Assembly (NCBI GenBank): GCA_947488305.1
Contig: CANKZM010000012.1
Coordinates: 1 to 64,000 of the forward strand
Length of the DNA: 64,000 nt
Source: an uncultured Roseobacter sp.
GTDB taxonomy: Bacteria; Pseudomonadota; Alphaproteobacteria; Rhodobacterales; Rhodobacteraceae
Direction: 5' to 3'
In this document: positions 16,086-24,409 of the stretch, in pieces
Numbering within the stretch: position 1 is the first letter of the stretch
Layout of the letters: each line of letters starts with the position of its first letter
Made by a program: the position numbers and the translations under genes
Notes under the pieces: model-generated
What the model saw: only the letters and a program-made list of their open reading frames with translations
Told to the model about the DNA's origin: nothing
Database searches by the model: none

Positions 16086-17342
16086 TTAGAACTTCTGGCC
16101 CAAAGACAGATACAAAAAATGTTCGCCCGTATCGTTGAACGCGTAGTCAATTGCATAGTCCAGAGAAAACTGCTTGGACAGACGGACGCGAAGTCCAACT
16201 CCTCCTGCGACGTTGATCTTGGACAAAACATCACCAAAATCATTGTTGGTTCCACCACCGCCTAAAAAGGCAACATAGCCGAAACGATCACTCAGTCGGC
16301 CCCTGTACTCCGCTTGAAGCGAAGCTGAATAATTGCCCAGAAAGCTGAAGGCAGGGAATCCGCGCACGCCATCGACCAATCCCAGCCCGCAGGTGTCAAA
16401 GAACGGCGCGTCGTCACCCGCGCTACAGAATACTCCGCGTCCAGCAATCACACCCCGGTCAGATAACTTATGGTAAGTCGATCCGGACGCAAGAAATTTG
16501 AGGTAGGACTTGGAAGCAAGCTCAAACCTGTCCGAAAAGGCTGAATCCAGCTCCTCGCTGTAAGACAAGTCAAGGTCAGCCTTAATGCCTTGCGTGGGAT
16601 AAAAAGTGTTGTCGCGAGAGTCGTATTCAACAAGGAAATGGACTTTTCCCAATGTGATGTCCAAATCGGGCTGCAATGCCGGTGGAAGCAGAGACAAAAG
16701 ATCATTGTCTATTCTGATATCCGTATCCAGATGAGAGAGTTGCAAGCCGAAACTCAGACGCTCCTTAACTGTCCGGCGCACAGACATCGACAGCAGTTCG
16801 CCATCCTGATTTAGCGGCAGTTCAAGGTCACCTATGAGCGGAAGGTCGTAAAAAACGTCGCCTTCCGCACCCAAAACAAAAACGTTCCACCGTCCTTGGT
16901 CGAAATTCAGACTTGCGCCGGCACCATACCCGGTGCTGCCGTTGGATGACCTCAGTTTGGCAACACCGAACCCAGATGGCTTTGAGTTCGGCAAATTGAA
17001 CAGGTAGCCTGCGCCCAGCGTTAGGCCGCTGCCAATGAGCGGGCTGGAGAATGGTATCGGTGCCACAATCACGGAACCGACCTTGACCCCTGATTTCGCT
17101 TCAACGGTATCAGGATTAACGACACCTGCCCCACTTTGAAGCACTTGCTGGGAAAGTGCAGCAGCAGGAAAAAGCAAGCAAAGGGAAGTGAGTGCCGCCT
17201 TGCAAACTTGGTCAAGAACAAGCGCAAGTCCAAGTTTGTAACGCGCGAGGAGTTGTTTCAATGTATCCTCGGATATTTGCGACAGTGAAGAATCACTCTG
17301 AACCATAATTGAATTCACAACTATGTCGTTGTTACCTTGCAT
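16086..17342 (-). CDS. BamA/TamA-type (D15, surface antigen) outer-membrane barrel without POTRA domains
   Basis: The 418-residue protein has a long N-region and a hydrophobic signal stretch (about residues 38-64, ending PAAALSQQ). The C-terminal two thirds match the bacterial surface antigen (D15) barrel: VEYDSRDNTFYPTQG, GVRGFPAFSF (variant of the VRGY/F lid-lock motif) and a final DYAIDYAFNDTGEHFLYLSL then GQKF, with the terminal Phe of barrel proteins. There is no room for POTRA repeats between signal and barrel, so it cannot be a normal BamA. Such short D15 proteins are seen with patatins, phosphatases or channels and may act in lipid or protein transport at the outer membrane. It precedes the MscS gene. 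Confidence 0.75.
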   Translation of the reverse strand: MQGNNDIVVNSIMVQSDSSLSQISEDTLKQLLARYKLGLALVLDQVCKAALTSLCLLFPAAALSQQVLQSGAGVVNPDTVEAKSGVKVGSVIVAPIPFSSPLIGSGLTLGAGYLFNLPNSKPSGFGVAKLRSSNGSTGYGAGASLNFDQGRWNVFVLGAEGDVFYDLPLIGDLELPLNQDGELLSMSVRRTVKERLSFGLQLSHLDTDIRIDNDLLSLLPPALQPDLDITLGKVHFLVEYDSRDNTFYPTQGIKADLDLSYSEELDSAFSDRFELASKSYLKFLASGSTYHKLSDRGVIAGRGVFCSAGDDAPFFDTCGLGLVDGVRGFPAFSFLGNYSASLQAEYRGRLSDRFGYVAFLGGGGTNNDFGDVLSKINVAGGVGLRVRLSKQFSLDYAIDYAFNDTGEHFLYLSLGQKF

Positions 17343-18763
17343 TACGACAGATTCCCACCAACGCGTTATCTAGTTTTTGCATTTCGAACCTTCTACCCCG
17401 GGGGAAAAGCCAGAGGATAGGCAATTCCATTGTTTGGGTCTGATTTGATGCGCAATTTCCTCTTTTGTCATCACCGAAAAAAGTGATCTGCACGGGATGA
17501 CGTGCAGCTTGAAAACCGGACCTTTCAAAGCTGGAAACCCCCATTCATGAATGCGTGTGTGGGAGGAGGAGAGCAGTCTGACATCAAATGGAAGGCAATG
17601 AAGGCCCTCCAGTCCCGCATAGATCAATTTGCGAAACTGGAAACGCGTGTTTCGGGAACTGCCACTTGCTATCTTTTCAGACATAACGTCCTCTGCTTGC
17701 CGCAAGGGATTATGGCAAGATGCGTGTCGCGATGGGTACACTCAGGCCACTGGAGACAAGGTGTGACGTGCGCGCGCCGATTTGTTGCCAAAAACCGGTC
17801 GAAGCTGGACTTGGTTGGTCTTCGTGCTTTCGGATAAAGTGGGCAAGCAAAATGAGCCGAGTTGGGAAGAACCTTGTGGTGATTTGAACAGCCGTAGATA
17901 GGTAAAATTTTAAGGACAAGTGTACTCCATAAAACTACATACAAATCCATCATGATTGGCGTAGTCAGATGTCCAATCAGCATGTAGAGGGTTCGAGACC
18001 TGCAGGCATCGCCAGTTTTTCTTTTTACAGAAAACCTGCTAAAAGCGTTGGAATATGTAAGAATCTGTTGGCTGTAAGGGACAAGAGACGCGAAAATCTA
18101 CCGTTCGCCACATCATCTGCCTAAGACCGGCAGTCCGAATCTGTTTTTTTACTTTGTCAAAACCAAAACGCGCGGGATTGCACCTCAGAATTTCACCTAA
18201 TTTGCCACACTGGTGCCAATCATTTTGTCCAAAAAGTCTAAACCTTTATTTATTGTGGAGAGTATTCGTGCAAATGATCGTTCGTGACGCCGATTGTATC
18301 GTGTTTGAGGTTAACGCTGACACTCTCGAACCAATTTCAAAGTCCTATTTGGACCCCTTTTGCCACATCAAGCCAAAGTCCAGCGTCTGGTACATGAGCT
18401 TTTCGGAGTGGTGCAGCGTTATGGACAGGACACGTCCACCCCTAAAGGCGTCCACTCAACAAGGCAGCAACCCGAGCCCTTTCGACGCCTGATCTCGGTT
18501 CCGGCGAGTCCTGCTGCAATACGTTCAGCTTAGATCGCTTTTTGCTCGGGTTCCTTGCAAAGAGCTTTCCGCTTGATGCTGACTACGGGCTCGCGAGGAT
18601 CGTCTTAGGTATTCGTGCCTGCAAGGGCGAGACGTAAATACAGATTGTTGGTCGCCCAACTGCCCGGCACTCGGGTCAGACAAGACGGTTACCGATTTGC
18701 GACAAGCTGTGCCAGGACGGGACCGGGATAGACAGGAAACAGCATTCCTGAACCTCGCCTAGA
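17343..18763. other. 1.4-kb region with no convincing gene; boundary of the accessory block
   Basis: The minus strand has a 105-residue frame (17370-17687) with GAGGAC before its ATG and the plus strand a 72-residue one from about 18274. Neither has recognisable motifs and both may be relics. The region contains the decayed tRNA-Arg 3' end at 17970-18014 and T-rich sequence directly after it (18015-18027). The lack of genes and the tRNA relic fit a recombination scar. Confidence 0.45.
17970..18014 (+). repeat. Decayed second copy of the tRNA-Arg 3' end (possible old att site)
   Basis: Aligned base by base with 662-706, 37 of 45 positions are identical, ending in GCATCGCCA. The orientation is the same. 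Base 33 of the tRNA numbering is G instead of the invariant T and the T-arm has a mismatch, so it is not a functional tRNA. A direct repeat of an att-like tRNA end 17.3 kb away suggests that 707-18,014 was once a separate integrated element or the tail of a composite island. Confidence 0.5.
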
Positions 18764-19630
18764 TCAATCGCCGTTTTGCAACAGAGCGGCCAGAGTGGCA
18801 GCACGGGTCGCCAGCGCACCGTCACGGGCCGTTGCCAAAACGAGGGTCCGGAACAACGGTTTAGGGCAGGGCACCTTCTGGATGACGTTGGTCCGGTAAC
18901 GGTCGACATCGGGCTGCGGCAACAAGGTGAACCCCAAACCAGCCACAACACACTCCATGATCGCTTCGAGGTTGTCGAGGACGACCGTATCTGCAGAGTC
19001 TGGACGACGGTGCAGCCGCATCTCGCTCGCAATGAGCTTCCCAATGCCTGTATCAGGCATGAAGTGAAAAAAAGTGTGGTCAGAAAAGAGACCGTCGCGC
19101 CCATGATCCATCAGGTTCTCATGTGCCGCAAATACAAATGGTTCTTCGCTGATTACGCATTCCGAAAGCCCGTCCGGCAATCCATCGGCGTCAGTGACCA
19201 CAGCGGCATCAATCTGGCTGGTCAGGACCTTTGCCTGCAGATCTTTGGACAGGCCCGTTTCGAACTCGAACGTTGCGTGTGGTGCCTTGTGCTTGGCCCG
19301 TTCCAGGAAACCAGGCAAAAGCCGAACCGCTGCCGTGGTGACAAAGCCAATTCGGAAGCGTCCAATCAATGTGTCCGATGGTCGACAAAGCTTCAGAAGG
19401 TTTTCCTCGCGGCGAAGGAGAGGGAGTGCCTCATCCACAACTGATCGCCCGATAGGGGTCAGTCTGGGAGGGCGAACGGAACGATCGAATAACGTAACGC
19501 CGAGCTCTGCTTCGAGCGCTTTCATCTGCATGGATAACGCAGACAGCGTCATGTTGAGTTGGTCCGCCGCTTTGGCAAATGAACCAACACGTGAAATATG
19601 GACAAGGTTTTTGAGCGCGCGGGTCTGCAT
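18764..19630 (-). CDS. LysR-family transcriptional regulator
   Basis: The 288-residue protein has the LysR helix-turn-helix at residues about 3-60: FAKAADQLNMTLSALSMQMK, then LEAELGVTLFDR and LTPIGRSV. A periplasmic-binding-like effector domain follows, with FRIGFVTTAAVRLLPGFLER and GLGFTLLPQPDVDRY. It is divergent from the acyl-CoA dehydrogenase gene at 19727, with 96 bp between starts. An inverted repeat in that gap is a likely binding site. LysR regulators in this arrangement usually activate the divergent operon in response to a pathway intermediate, here possibly a CoA-pathway acid. Confidence 0.9.
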   Translation of the reverse strand: MQTRALKNLVHISRVGSFAKAADQLNMTLSALSMQMKALEAELGVTLFDRSVRPPRLTPIGRSVVDEALPLLRREENLLKLCRPSDTLIGRFRIGFVTTAAVRLLPGFLERAKHKAPHATFEFETGLSKDLQAKVLTSQIDAAVVTDADGLPDGLSECVISEEPFVFAAHENLMDHGRDGLFSDHTFFHFMPDTGIGKLIASEMRLHRRPDSADTVVLDNLEAIMECVVAGLGFTLLPQPDVDRYRTNVIQKVPCPKPLFRTLVLATARDGALATRAATLAALLQNGD

Positions 19631-19661
19631 AAGTCAAGAAAACTTGTATTTGAAATAAAAA

Positions 19662-19686
19662 CTTATTCGATTGTTCTGAATATAAG
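19662..19686. promoter_or_regulatory. Candidate LysR binding site
   Basis: CTTATTC and GAATATAAG form an imperfect inverted repeat spaced by 9 bp, centred between the divergent starts at 19630 and 19727. LysR sites commonly are interrupted dyads of this length (T-N11-A type). The link to the adjacent regulator rests on position. Confidence 0.4.
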
Positions 19687-19726
19687 CAAGCCTATTCTGG
19701 CTCTGTCACTATGAAGGACCCTTGCC

Positions 19727-20944
19727 ATGACGCATACTCTTATCGACGCAGCACGGGAGCTGGCCCCAAGTTTTGGGGCTCGTGCGCAGGAATGGGACAA
19801 AACGCGTAGCTACTGCTGGCAGAATATTGATGACCTGGTGTCGGCGGGCATCATGGGGATGTCGATCCCAGGCGAATATGGCGGTCGCGGGGCCAGCTTT
19901 CTTGATGTTGTCAGTGTTGTTGAAGAGATCGCAAGGTCCTGCGCGCTGACCGCCCGCGTCGTTGTTGAGGGAAACCTGGGCGGCATCAGTGCTGTGATGG
20001 CTTACGGGAGTGCGGCACAGAAAGCATTTTGCGCGCCGCTTGTTCTTGCAGGCGATAAACCCGCGATCTGTATTACGGAGCCAGATGCTGGAAGCGCGGC
20101 CAGTCAGATGCAGACAACGGCACGCAAGAAGGGCGGGAAATATATTCTCAATGGTACAAAGCACTGGATTACCGGTGGCGGCGTTTCAAAGCTCCATCTG
20201 GTTTTTGCAAGGGTGATGAACGAGGCGGGTATCGAGCAGGGGATTGGTGGGTTCATTCTCTTTGCTGATCCGCGCAGCGGCGACTGTCTCGCCGGTTTCG
20301 AGGTTGTCCGGCGCGAACACACCCTGGGTCTTTGCGGAATGCCCGAGGCAGAGTTACGATTTGACAATGTCGAGGTTGATAAGAAGTGGCTGCTTGAGCC
20401 GCCGTCAGGACTGAAACATGGCTTTGCTGATCTGATGAGTGCTTACAACTCGCAGCGCGTTGGCGCCGGCGCTGTCGCCCTTGGGATCGCCGCGGGCGCG
20501 CATGAGCATGCGAAACGCTATCTGCTGGATCGAAAGCAATTTGGACGCCCCTTGGCGGAATTCCAGGGATTGCAATGGATGCTGGCCGATATGGACACGC
20601 AAATCCATGCAGCTCGGCTGCTGCTCCGGGATGCCGCGCAGTCGCGAGGTCCAGATGGGAGCGCTTTCCCCGATATGACGAAGGCTGCACGTGCGAAACT
20701 CTTTGCGTCAGAGATGGCCATCAAGGTGGTCAATGACGCGTTGCAGATGTTCGGGGCGCGTGGCTATGGGGACCAGGAGCCGCTTGAACGGATGTATCGA
20801 GATGTCAGGATGTTCACCATTGGTGGCGGTACCGCGCAAGTTTTGCGGACGCAGATTGCCGGGAGCATTCTCGGTATCAAGACACCACAGTCGCGTGATG
20901 GGTATATGCGCCTTTCGGACACGACACCGGTTGCGGCCGAATAG
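19727..20944 (+). CDS. Acyl-CoA dehydrogenase family protein (first)
   Basis: The 405-residue FAD enzyme has the full fold: N-terminal helices with GMSIPGEYGGRGASFLDVV, the middle sheet domain with CITEPDAGSAASQMQTTARK, then GGKYILNGTKHWITGGG, and the C-terminal helices with YLLDRKQFGRPLAEFQGLQW. The end reads YRDVRMFTIGGGTAQVLR: the Glu that serves as base in MCAD-type enzymes (EGT) is Gly, so the base must come from elsewhere, as in some other subfamilies. The substrate is not known. It leads the catabolic gene set controlled by the divergent LysR gene. A 236-bp gap separates it from the next gene. Confidence 0.88.
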   Translation: MTHTLIDAARELAPSFGARAQEWDKTRSYCWQNIDDLVSAGIMGMSIPGEYGGRGASFLDVVSVVEEIARSCALTARVVVEGNLGGISAVMAYGSAAQKAFCAPLVLAGDKPAICITEPDAGSAASQMQTTARKKGGKYILNGTKHWITGGGVSKLHLVFARVMNEAGIEQGIGGFILFADPRSGDCLAGFEVVRREHTLGLCGMPEAELRFDNVEVDKKWLLEPPSGLKHGFADLMSAYNSQRVGAGAVALGIAAGAHEHAKRYLLDRKQFGRPLAEFQGLQWMLADMDTQIHAARLLLRDAAQSRGPDGSAFPDMTKAARAKLFASEMAIKVVNDALQMFGARGYGDQEPLERMYRDVRMFTIGGGTAQVLRTQIAGSILGIKTPQSRDGYMRLSDTTPVAAE

Positions 20945-21180
20945 GGATCATAAATCCAATTCCATTCAGCCGCCGCAGATTTGTGTACGAGCTTCTTCAT
21001 TTGGTTCGATGAAAGGCTGGTTTCTGGACATCGGGGCTCTTTTGTCCGCCCGCAGCGGCGCTGGCCAACATGTCTATCAGGGCCACTGCTGAACCCAGTG
21101 TTCTTTAAATATGAATTTTCAGAATGCGCGACCTATGTCATTGATGCCATCAACGGGGTTGCAGCGGGACAACGGTAAAC

Positions 21181-22023
21181 ATGGCTCACTTGGAAGACTG
21201 GATTGGAAGGTCAGAGTCTTTTGTCGAGACGATAGCGCCGTTCCCGTCGAATGCGCTTGCGGCGACGCTGGATCGCGACGATCCGGTTTACGAGGACGGA
21301 ACACCCTTGCCTCCTCTCTGGCATTGGATGCACTTTCTGCAGCTCTTCAAATTGTCTGATGCCGGGTATGATGGGCATGCAGCGTTGGGCGGTTTTCTAC
21401 CCCCGGTGCCCTTGCCACGTCGCATGTGGGCGGGCGGTCGTTTGACCTTCCATGCACCCATGCGGATCGGGCGGGAACTGACCAAAGTCTCAACGATCAA
21501 ATCTGTCGAAGCGAAAACGGGCCGATCGGGGCAACTGGTGTTTGTTACGGTCGGGCACCAGATTTTTGACAGCAAAACACTGGGGATAGAGGAAGAGCAT
21601 GACATCGTTTATCGGGAGCAGCCCAACCCTGCCGTGCCAGTGCCTGCACCACCCCAAGCGCCCAACGAAAGTGATTTCTCGCGCGAAATAGATCCAAACC
21701 CGGTCTTACTATTCAGATATTCCGCACTGACGTTCAATGGGCATCGCATCCACTACGATCACCCGTTTTGTGTGCATTCGGAAGGGTATGCTGGCCTCGT
21801 CGTGCATGGGCCGTTGCTTGCTACGCTGCTTCTGGATCTGCTGCGTCGCCAGCTTCCAGAGGCGGTCGTAGACGGTTTTGAATTTCGTGCGGTCTCGACG
21901 GTTTTTGATGCTGAGACCTTCTCACTACATGGCACTGCGGAAAAAGATGGAAAGACATTCCGGCTTTGGGTGCGCAGGCAAGATGGCGCGCTGGCCATGC
22001 AAGCAAAGGCAACGACTAGATGA
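21181..22023 (+). CDS. Mesaconyl/itaconyl-CoA hydratase-like protein (FAS1-like MaoC dehydratase)
   Basis: The 280-residue protein has two hot-dog domains: an N-terminal FAS1-like dehydratase half (LPPLWHWMHFLQLF, PRRMWAGGRLTFHAPMRIG) and a MaoC-type half with the hydratase motif FRYSALTFNGHRIHYDHPF (Asp and His of hydratase 2 enzymes) and GLVVHGPLLATLLLDLLRR. This architecture is that of mesaconyl-C4-CoA hydratase (Meh) and itaconyl-CoA hydratase (Ich). It shares a 4-bp ATGA overlap with the next acyl-CoA dehydrogenase, so they are translationally coupled. The family adds water to a C5 (or similar) unsaturated dicarboxylyl-CoA; the exact substrate here is inferred only. Confidence 0.8.
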   Translation: MAHLEDWIGRSESFVETIAPFPSNALAATLDRDDPVYEDGTPLPPLWHWMHFLQLFKLSDAGYDGHAALGGFLPPVPLPRRMWAGGRLTFHAPMRIGRELTKVSTIKSVEAKTGRSGQLVFVTVGHQIFDSKTLGIEEEHDIVYREQPNPAVPVPAPPQAPNESDFSREIDPNPVLLFRYSALTFNGHRIHYDHPFCVHSEGYAGLVVHGPLLATLLLDLLRRQLPEAVVDGFEFRAVSTVFDAETFSLHGTAEKDGKTFRLWVRRQDGALAMQAKATTR

Positions 22024-23183
22024 TGCAAATCGCTGATACGGACCACCAGGACATTCGGGAGGCAGTCCGCGCGTTGTGTGCCACCTTCCCACCGGAATAT
22101 CATCGCAAGGTTGATGCGGAACGCGGCTACCCCGAAGCATTTGTTGATGCGCTGACCGAGGCGGGTTGGCTCGCCGCGATGATCCCTGAGGAATATGGCG
22201 GGTCAGGGTTGGGCTTGACCGAAGCCAGCATCATCATGGAGGAGATCAATCGCGCAGGTGGTAACTCCGGGGCCTGCCATGGTCAGATGTACAACATGGG
22301 CACGCTCCTCAGGCATGGGTCGGAAGAGCAAAAGCAACGTTACCTGCCACAGATCGCGCGGGGGACCTTGCGCCTGCAATCCATGGGTGTCACCGAATCT
22401 ACAACAGGTACGGATACGACAAAAATTAAGACTAATGCGGTGCGTAAAGGCGACAAATATGTTGTGAATGGAGAAAAAGTCTGGATCAGCCGGGTGCAAC
22501 ATTCGGACCTGATGATCCTGCTTGCGCGGACGACACCTCTTGATCAGGTCAAAAAGAAATCTCTGGGTATGTCGATTTTCATCGTTGACCTCAAGCAGGC
22601 GGCCGGAAACGGGATGGAGGTTAAGCCCATCCCGAACATGGTGAACCACGAAACCAACGAGTTGTTTTTCGACAATCTCGAAATCCCGGTGGAGAATCTG
22701 ATCGGTGAGGAAGGCATGGGCTTTCGCTATATCCTGGACGGGCTTAATGCTGAACGAACTTTGATCGCGGCGGAATGTATCGGGGATGGCTACTGGTTCC
22801 TCGACAAGGTGTGCGCATATGTCAAAGAGCGTGAAGTGTTTGGTCGCCCCATTGGTCAGAACCAAGGGGTGCAGTTCCCGATTGCGGAGGCCAAAATCGA
22901 GCTGGAAGCCGCCAACCTGATGCGGTTTCGCGCCTGCCAGTTGTTCGATCAGGGGCTACCTGCGGGGACAGAAGCCAATATGGCGAAATACCTCGCTGCC
23001 AAGGCCAGTTGGGAAGCTGCGAATGCCTGTCTACAATTTCATGGTGGGTTTGGCTTCGCTCATGATTATGATGTTGAACGAAAATTCCGCGAAACAAGGC
23101 TCTATCAGGTCGCGCCTATCTCAACCAATCTCATCCTGTCGTATGTTGCCGAGCATGTTCTTGATCTGCCGAGGTCATTCTGA
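22020..23183 (+). CDS. Acyl-CoA dehydrogenase family protein (second)
   Basis: The 387-residue enzyme shows AMIPEEYGGSGLGLTEASII, LQSMGVTESTTGTDTTKIK, VVNGEKVWISRVQHSDLMIL and a C-terminal REVFGRPIGQNQGVQFPIAE, then FHGGFGFAHDYDVERKFRET. The final helix reads RLYQVAPISTNLILSY, so it too lacks the MCAD-type catalytic Glu; APIS replaces the usual EGT. Enzymes with this ending often travel with a CoA-transferase and a Meh-like hydratase, as here. It overlaps the genes on both sides (ATGA upstream; TGATG downstream), marking a tight operon. Confidence 0.88.
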   Translation: MMQIADTDHQDIREAVRALCATFPPEYHRKVDAERGYPEAFVDALTEAGWLAAMIPEEYGGSGLGLTEASIIMEEINRAGGNSGACHGQMYNMGTLLRHGSEEQKQRYLPQIARGTLRLQSMGVTESTTGTDTTKIKTNAVRKGDKYVVNGEKVWISRVQHSDLMILLARTTPLDQVKKKSLGMSIFIVDLKQAAGNGMEVKPIPNMVNHETNELFFDNLEIPVENLIGEEGMGFRYILDGLNAERTLIAAECIGDGYWFLDKVCAYVKEREVFGRPIGQNQGVQFPIAEAKIELEAANLMRFRACQLFDQGLPAGTEANMAKYLAAKASWEAANACLQFHGGFGFAHDYDVERKFRETRLYQVAPISTNLILSYVAEHVLDLPRSF

Positions 23184-24358
23184 TGCTGCCATTGGAAGGG
23201 GTCACTGTTGTCAGCCTTGAACATGCAATTGCAGCCCCTTTTGCGACCCGGCAGCTTGCGGACCTGGGGGCGCGGGTCATTAAGATTGAACGCCCCGGCG
23301 TTGGGGATTTTGCCCGCAACTACGATACTCGGGTCAACGGGATGGCCTCGCATTTCGTCTGGACGAACCGTTCGAAAGAAAGCCTGACTCTTGATGTCAA
23401 ACACCCTGAAGGGATGCGCGTCCTTCAAGGGTTGATTGCTGAGGCTGATGTGCTCGTACAGAACCTCGCACCCGGTGCCGCGACACGACTTGGTCTGGGG
23501 TACGAGGTTTTGTCGCGTGAGAACCCGGGATTGATCGTTTGCAATATCTCGGGCTACGGGGTGGGTGGCCCGGATGAGGCCCGCAAGGCCTATGACCTTC
23601 TTGTACAATCCGAGGCCGGGTTGATCTCAACCACCGGCACCCCCGAAACGCCCAGCAAGGCGGGCATATCCATCGCCGATATCGCCGCGGGAATGTACGC
23701 TTACTCCAATATCCTCGCGGCGCTGATGCGGCGCGGCAAGTCTGGCAAAGGCTGCGAAATCGACCTATCCATGATGGATGCCATGGTAGAGTGGATGGGA
23801 TATCCGCTCTATTACGCCTATGATGGCGCCCCCCCGCCCGAACGTGCCGGCGCGAGTCATGCGACGATCTTTCCCTATGGACCTTTCACGGCTGGCGATG
23901 GTCGTACCGTGATCCTTGGCCTGCAGAACGACCGGGAATGGAGAGCATTTTGCGAGATCGTATTAGGGGCGCCGGAACTTGCGTCAGATCCGCGCTTTTC
24001 CTCAAACAGCCAGCGTACCGCGAACAAAGCAGTGCTTTCGGACTTGATCGTCGAATGCTTTGCAGCACTGACCGTGGAAACCGTCATCGATCGGCTGGAT
24101 CAGGCCGGTATTGCCAACGCGAGAGTAAACGAGATGGAGGATGTCTGGGCCCACGCGCAGCTTCGGTCTCGAAAGCGTTGGCGCGAAGTTGATACGCCCG
24201 TGGGACCCGTTCCGGCGCTTGTTCCTCCGGGCGGCATAGGTGTCGAGCCCCGTATGGATGCCATCCCGGCGTTAGGAGAGCACACCGCTGCGATATTGGC
24301 GGAATTGGGTTATTCTGAAGAGGCGATCTTGGATTTGCGGAGTGAAGGTGTGATCTGA
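23183..24358 (+). CDS. CaiB/BaiF family CoA-transferase
   Basis: The 391-residue protein matches family III CoA-transferases: LPLEGVTVVSLEHAIAAPFA near the N-terminus, LGARVIKIERPGVGDFAR, VWTNRSKESLTLDVKHPEG, LVQNLAPGAATRLGLGYEVL and GYGVGGPDEARKAYDLLVQS, in which the Asp of AYDLLVQ is the expected covalent catalytic residue. Such enzymes move CoA between acids, often from succinyl-CoA to a dicarboxylate such as mesaconate, itaconate or citramalate. It is the last gene of the operon and would supply the CoA ester consumed by the hydratase and dehydrogenases. Confidence 0.9.
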   Translation: MLPLEGVTVVSLEHAIAAPFATRQLADLGARVIKIERPGVGDFARNYDTRVNGMASHFVWTNRSKESLTLDVKHPEGMRVLQGLIAEADVLVQNLAPGAATRLGLGYEVLSRENPGLIVCNISGYGVGGPDEARKAYDLLVQSEAGLISTTGTPETPSKAGISIADIAAGMYAYSNILAALMRRGKSGKGCEIDLSMMDAMVEWMGYPLYYAYDGAPPPERAGASHATIFPYGPFTAGDGRTVILGLQNDREWRAFCEIVLGAPELASDPRFSSNSQRTANKAVLSDLIVECFAALTVETVIDRLDQAGIANARVNEMEDVWAHAQLRSRKRWREVDTPVGPVPALVPPGGIGVEPRMDAIPALGEHTAAILAELGYSEEAILDLRSEGVI

Positions 24359-24409
24359 GATCAGCCTTCTCGCGCGTAGCCATTTAGCCCAAGATACCGC
24401 CCTGTCAGA

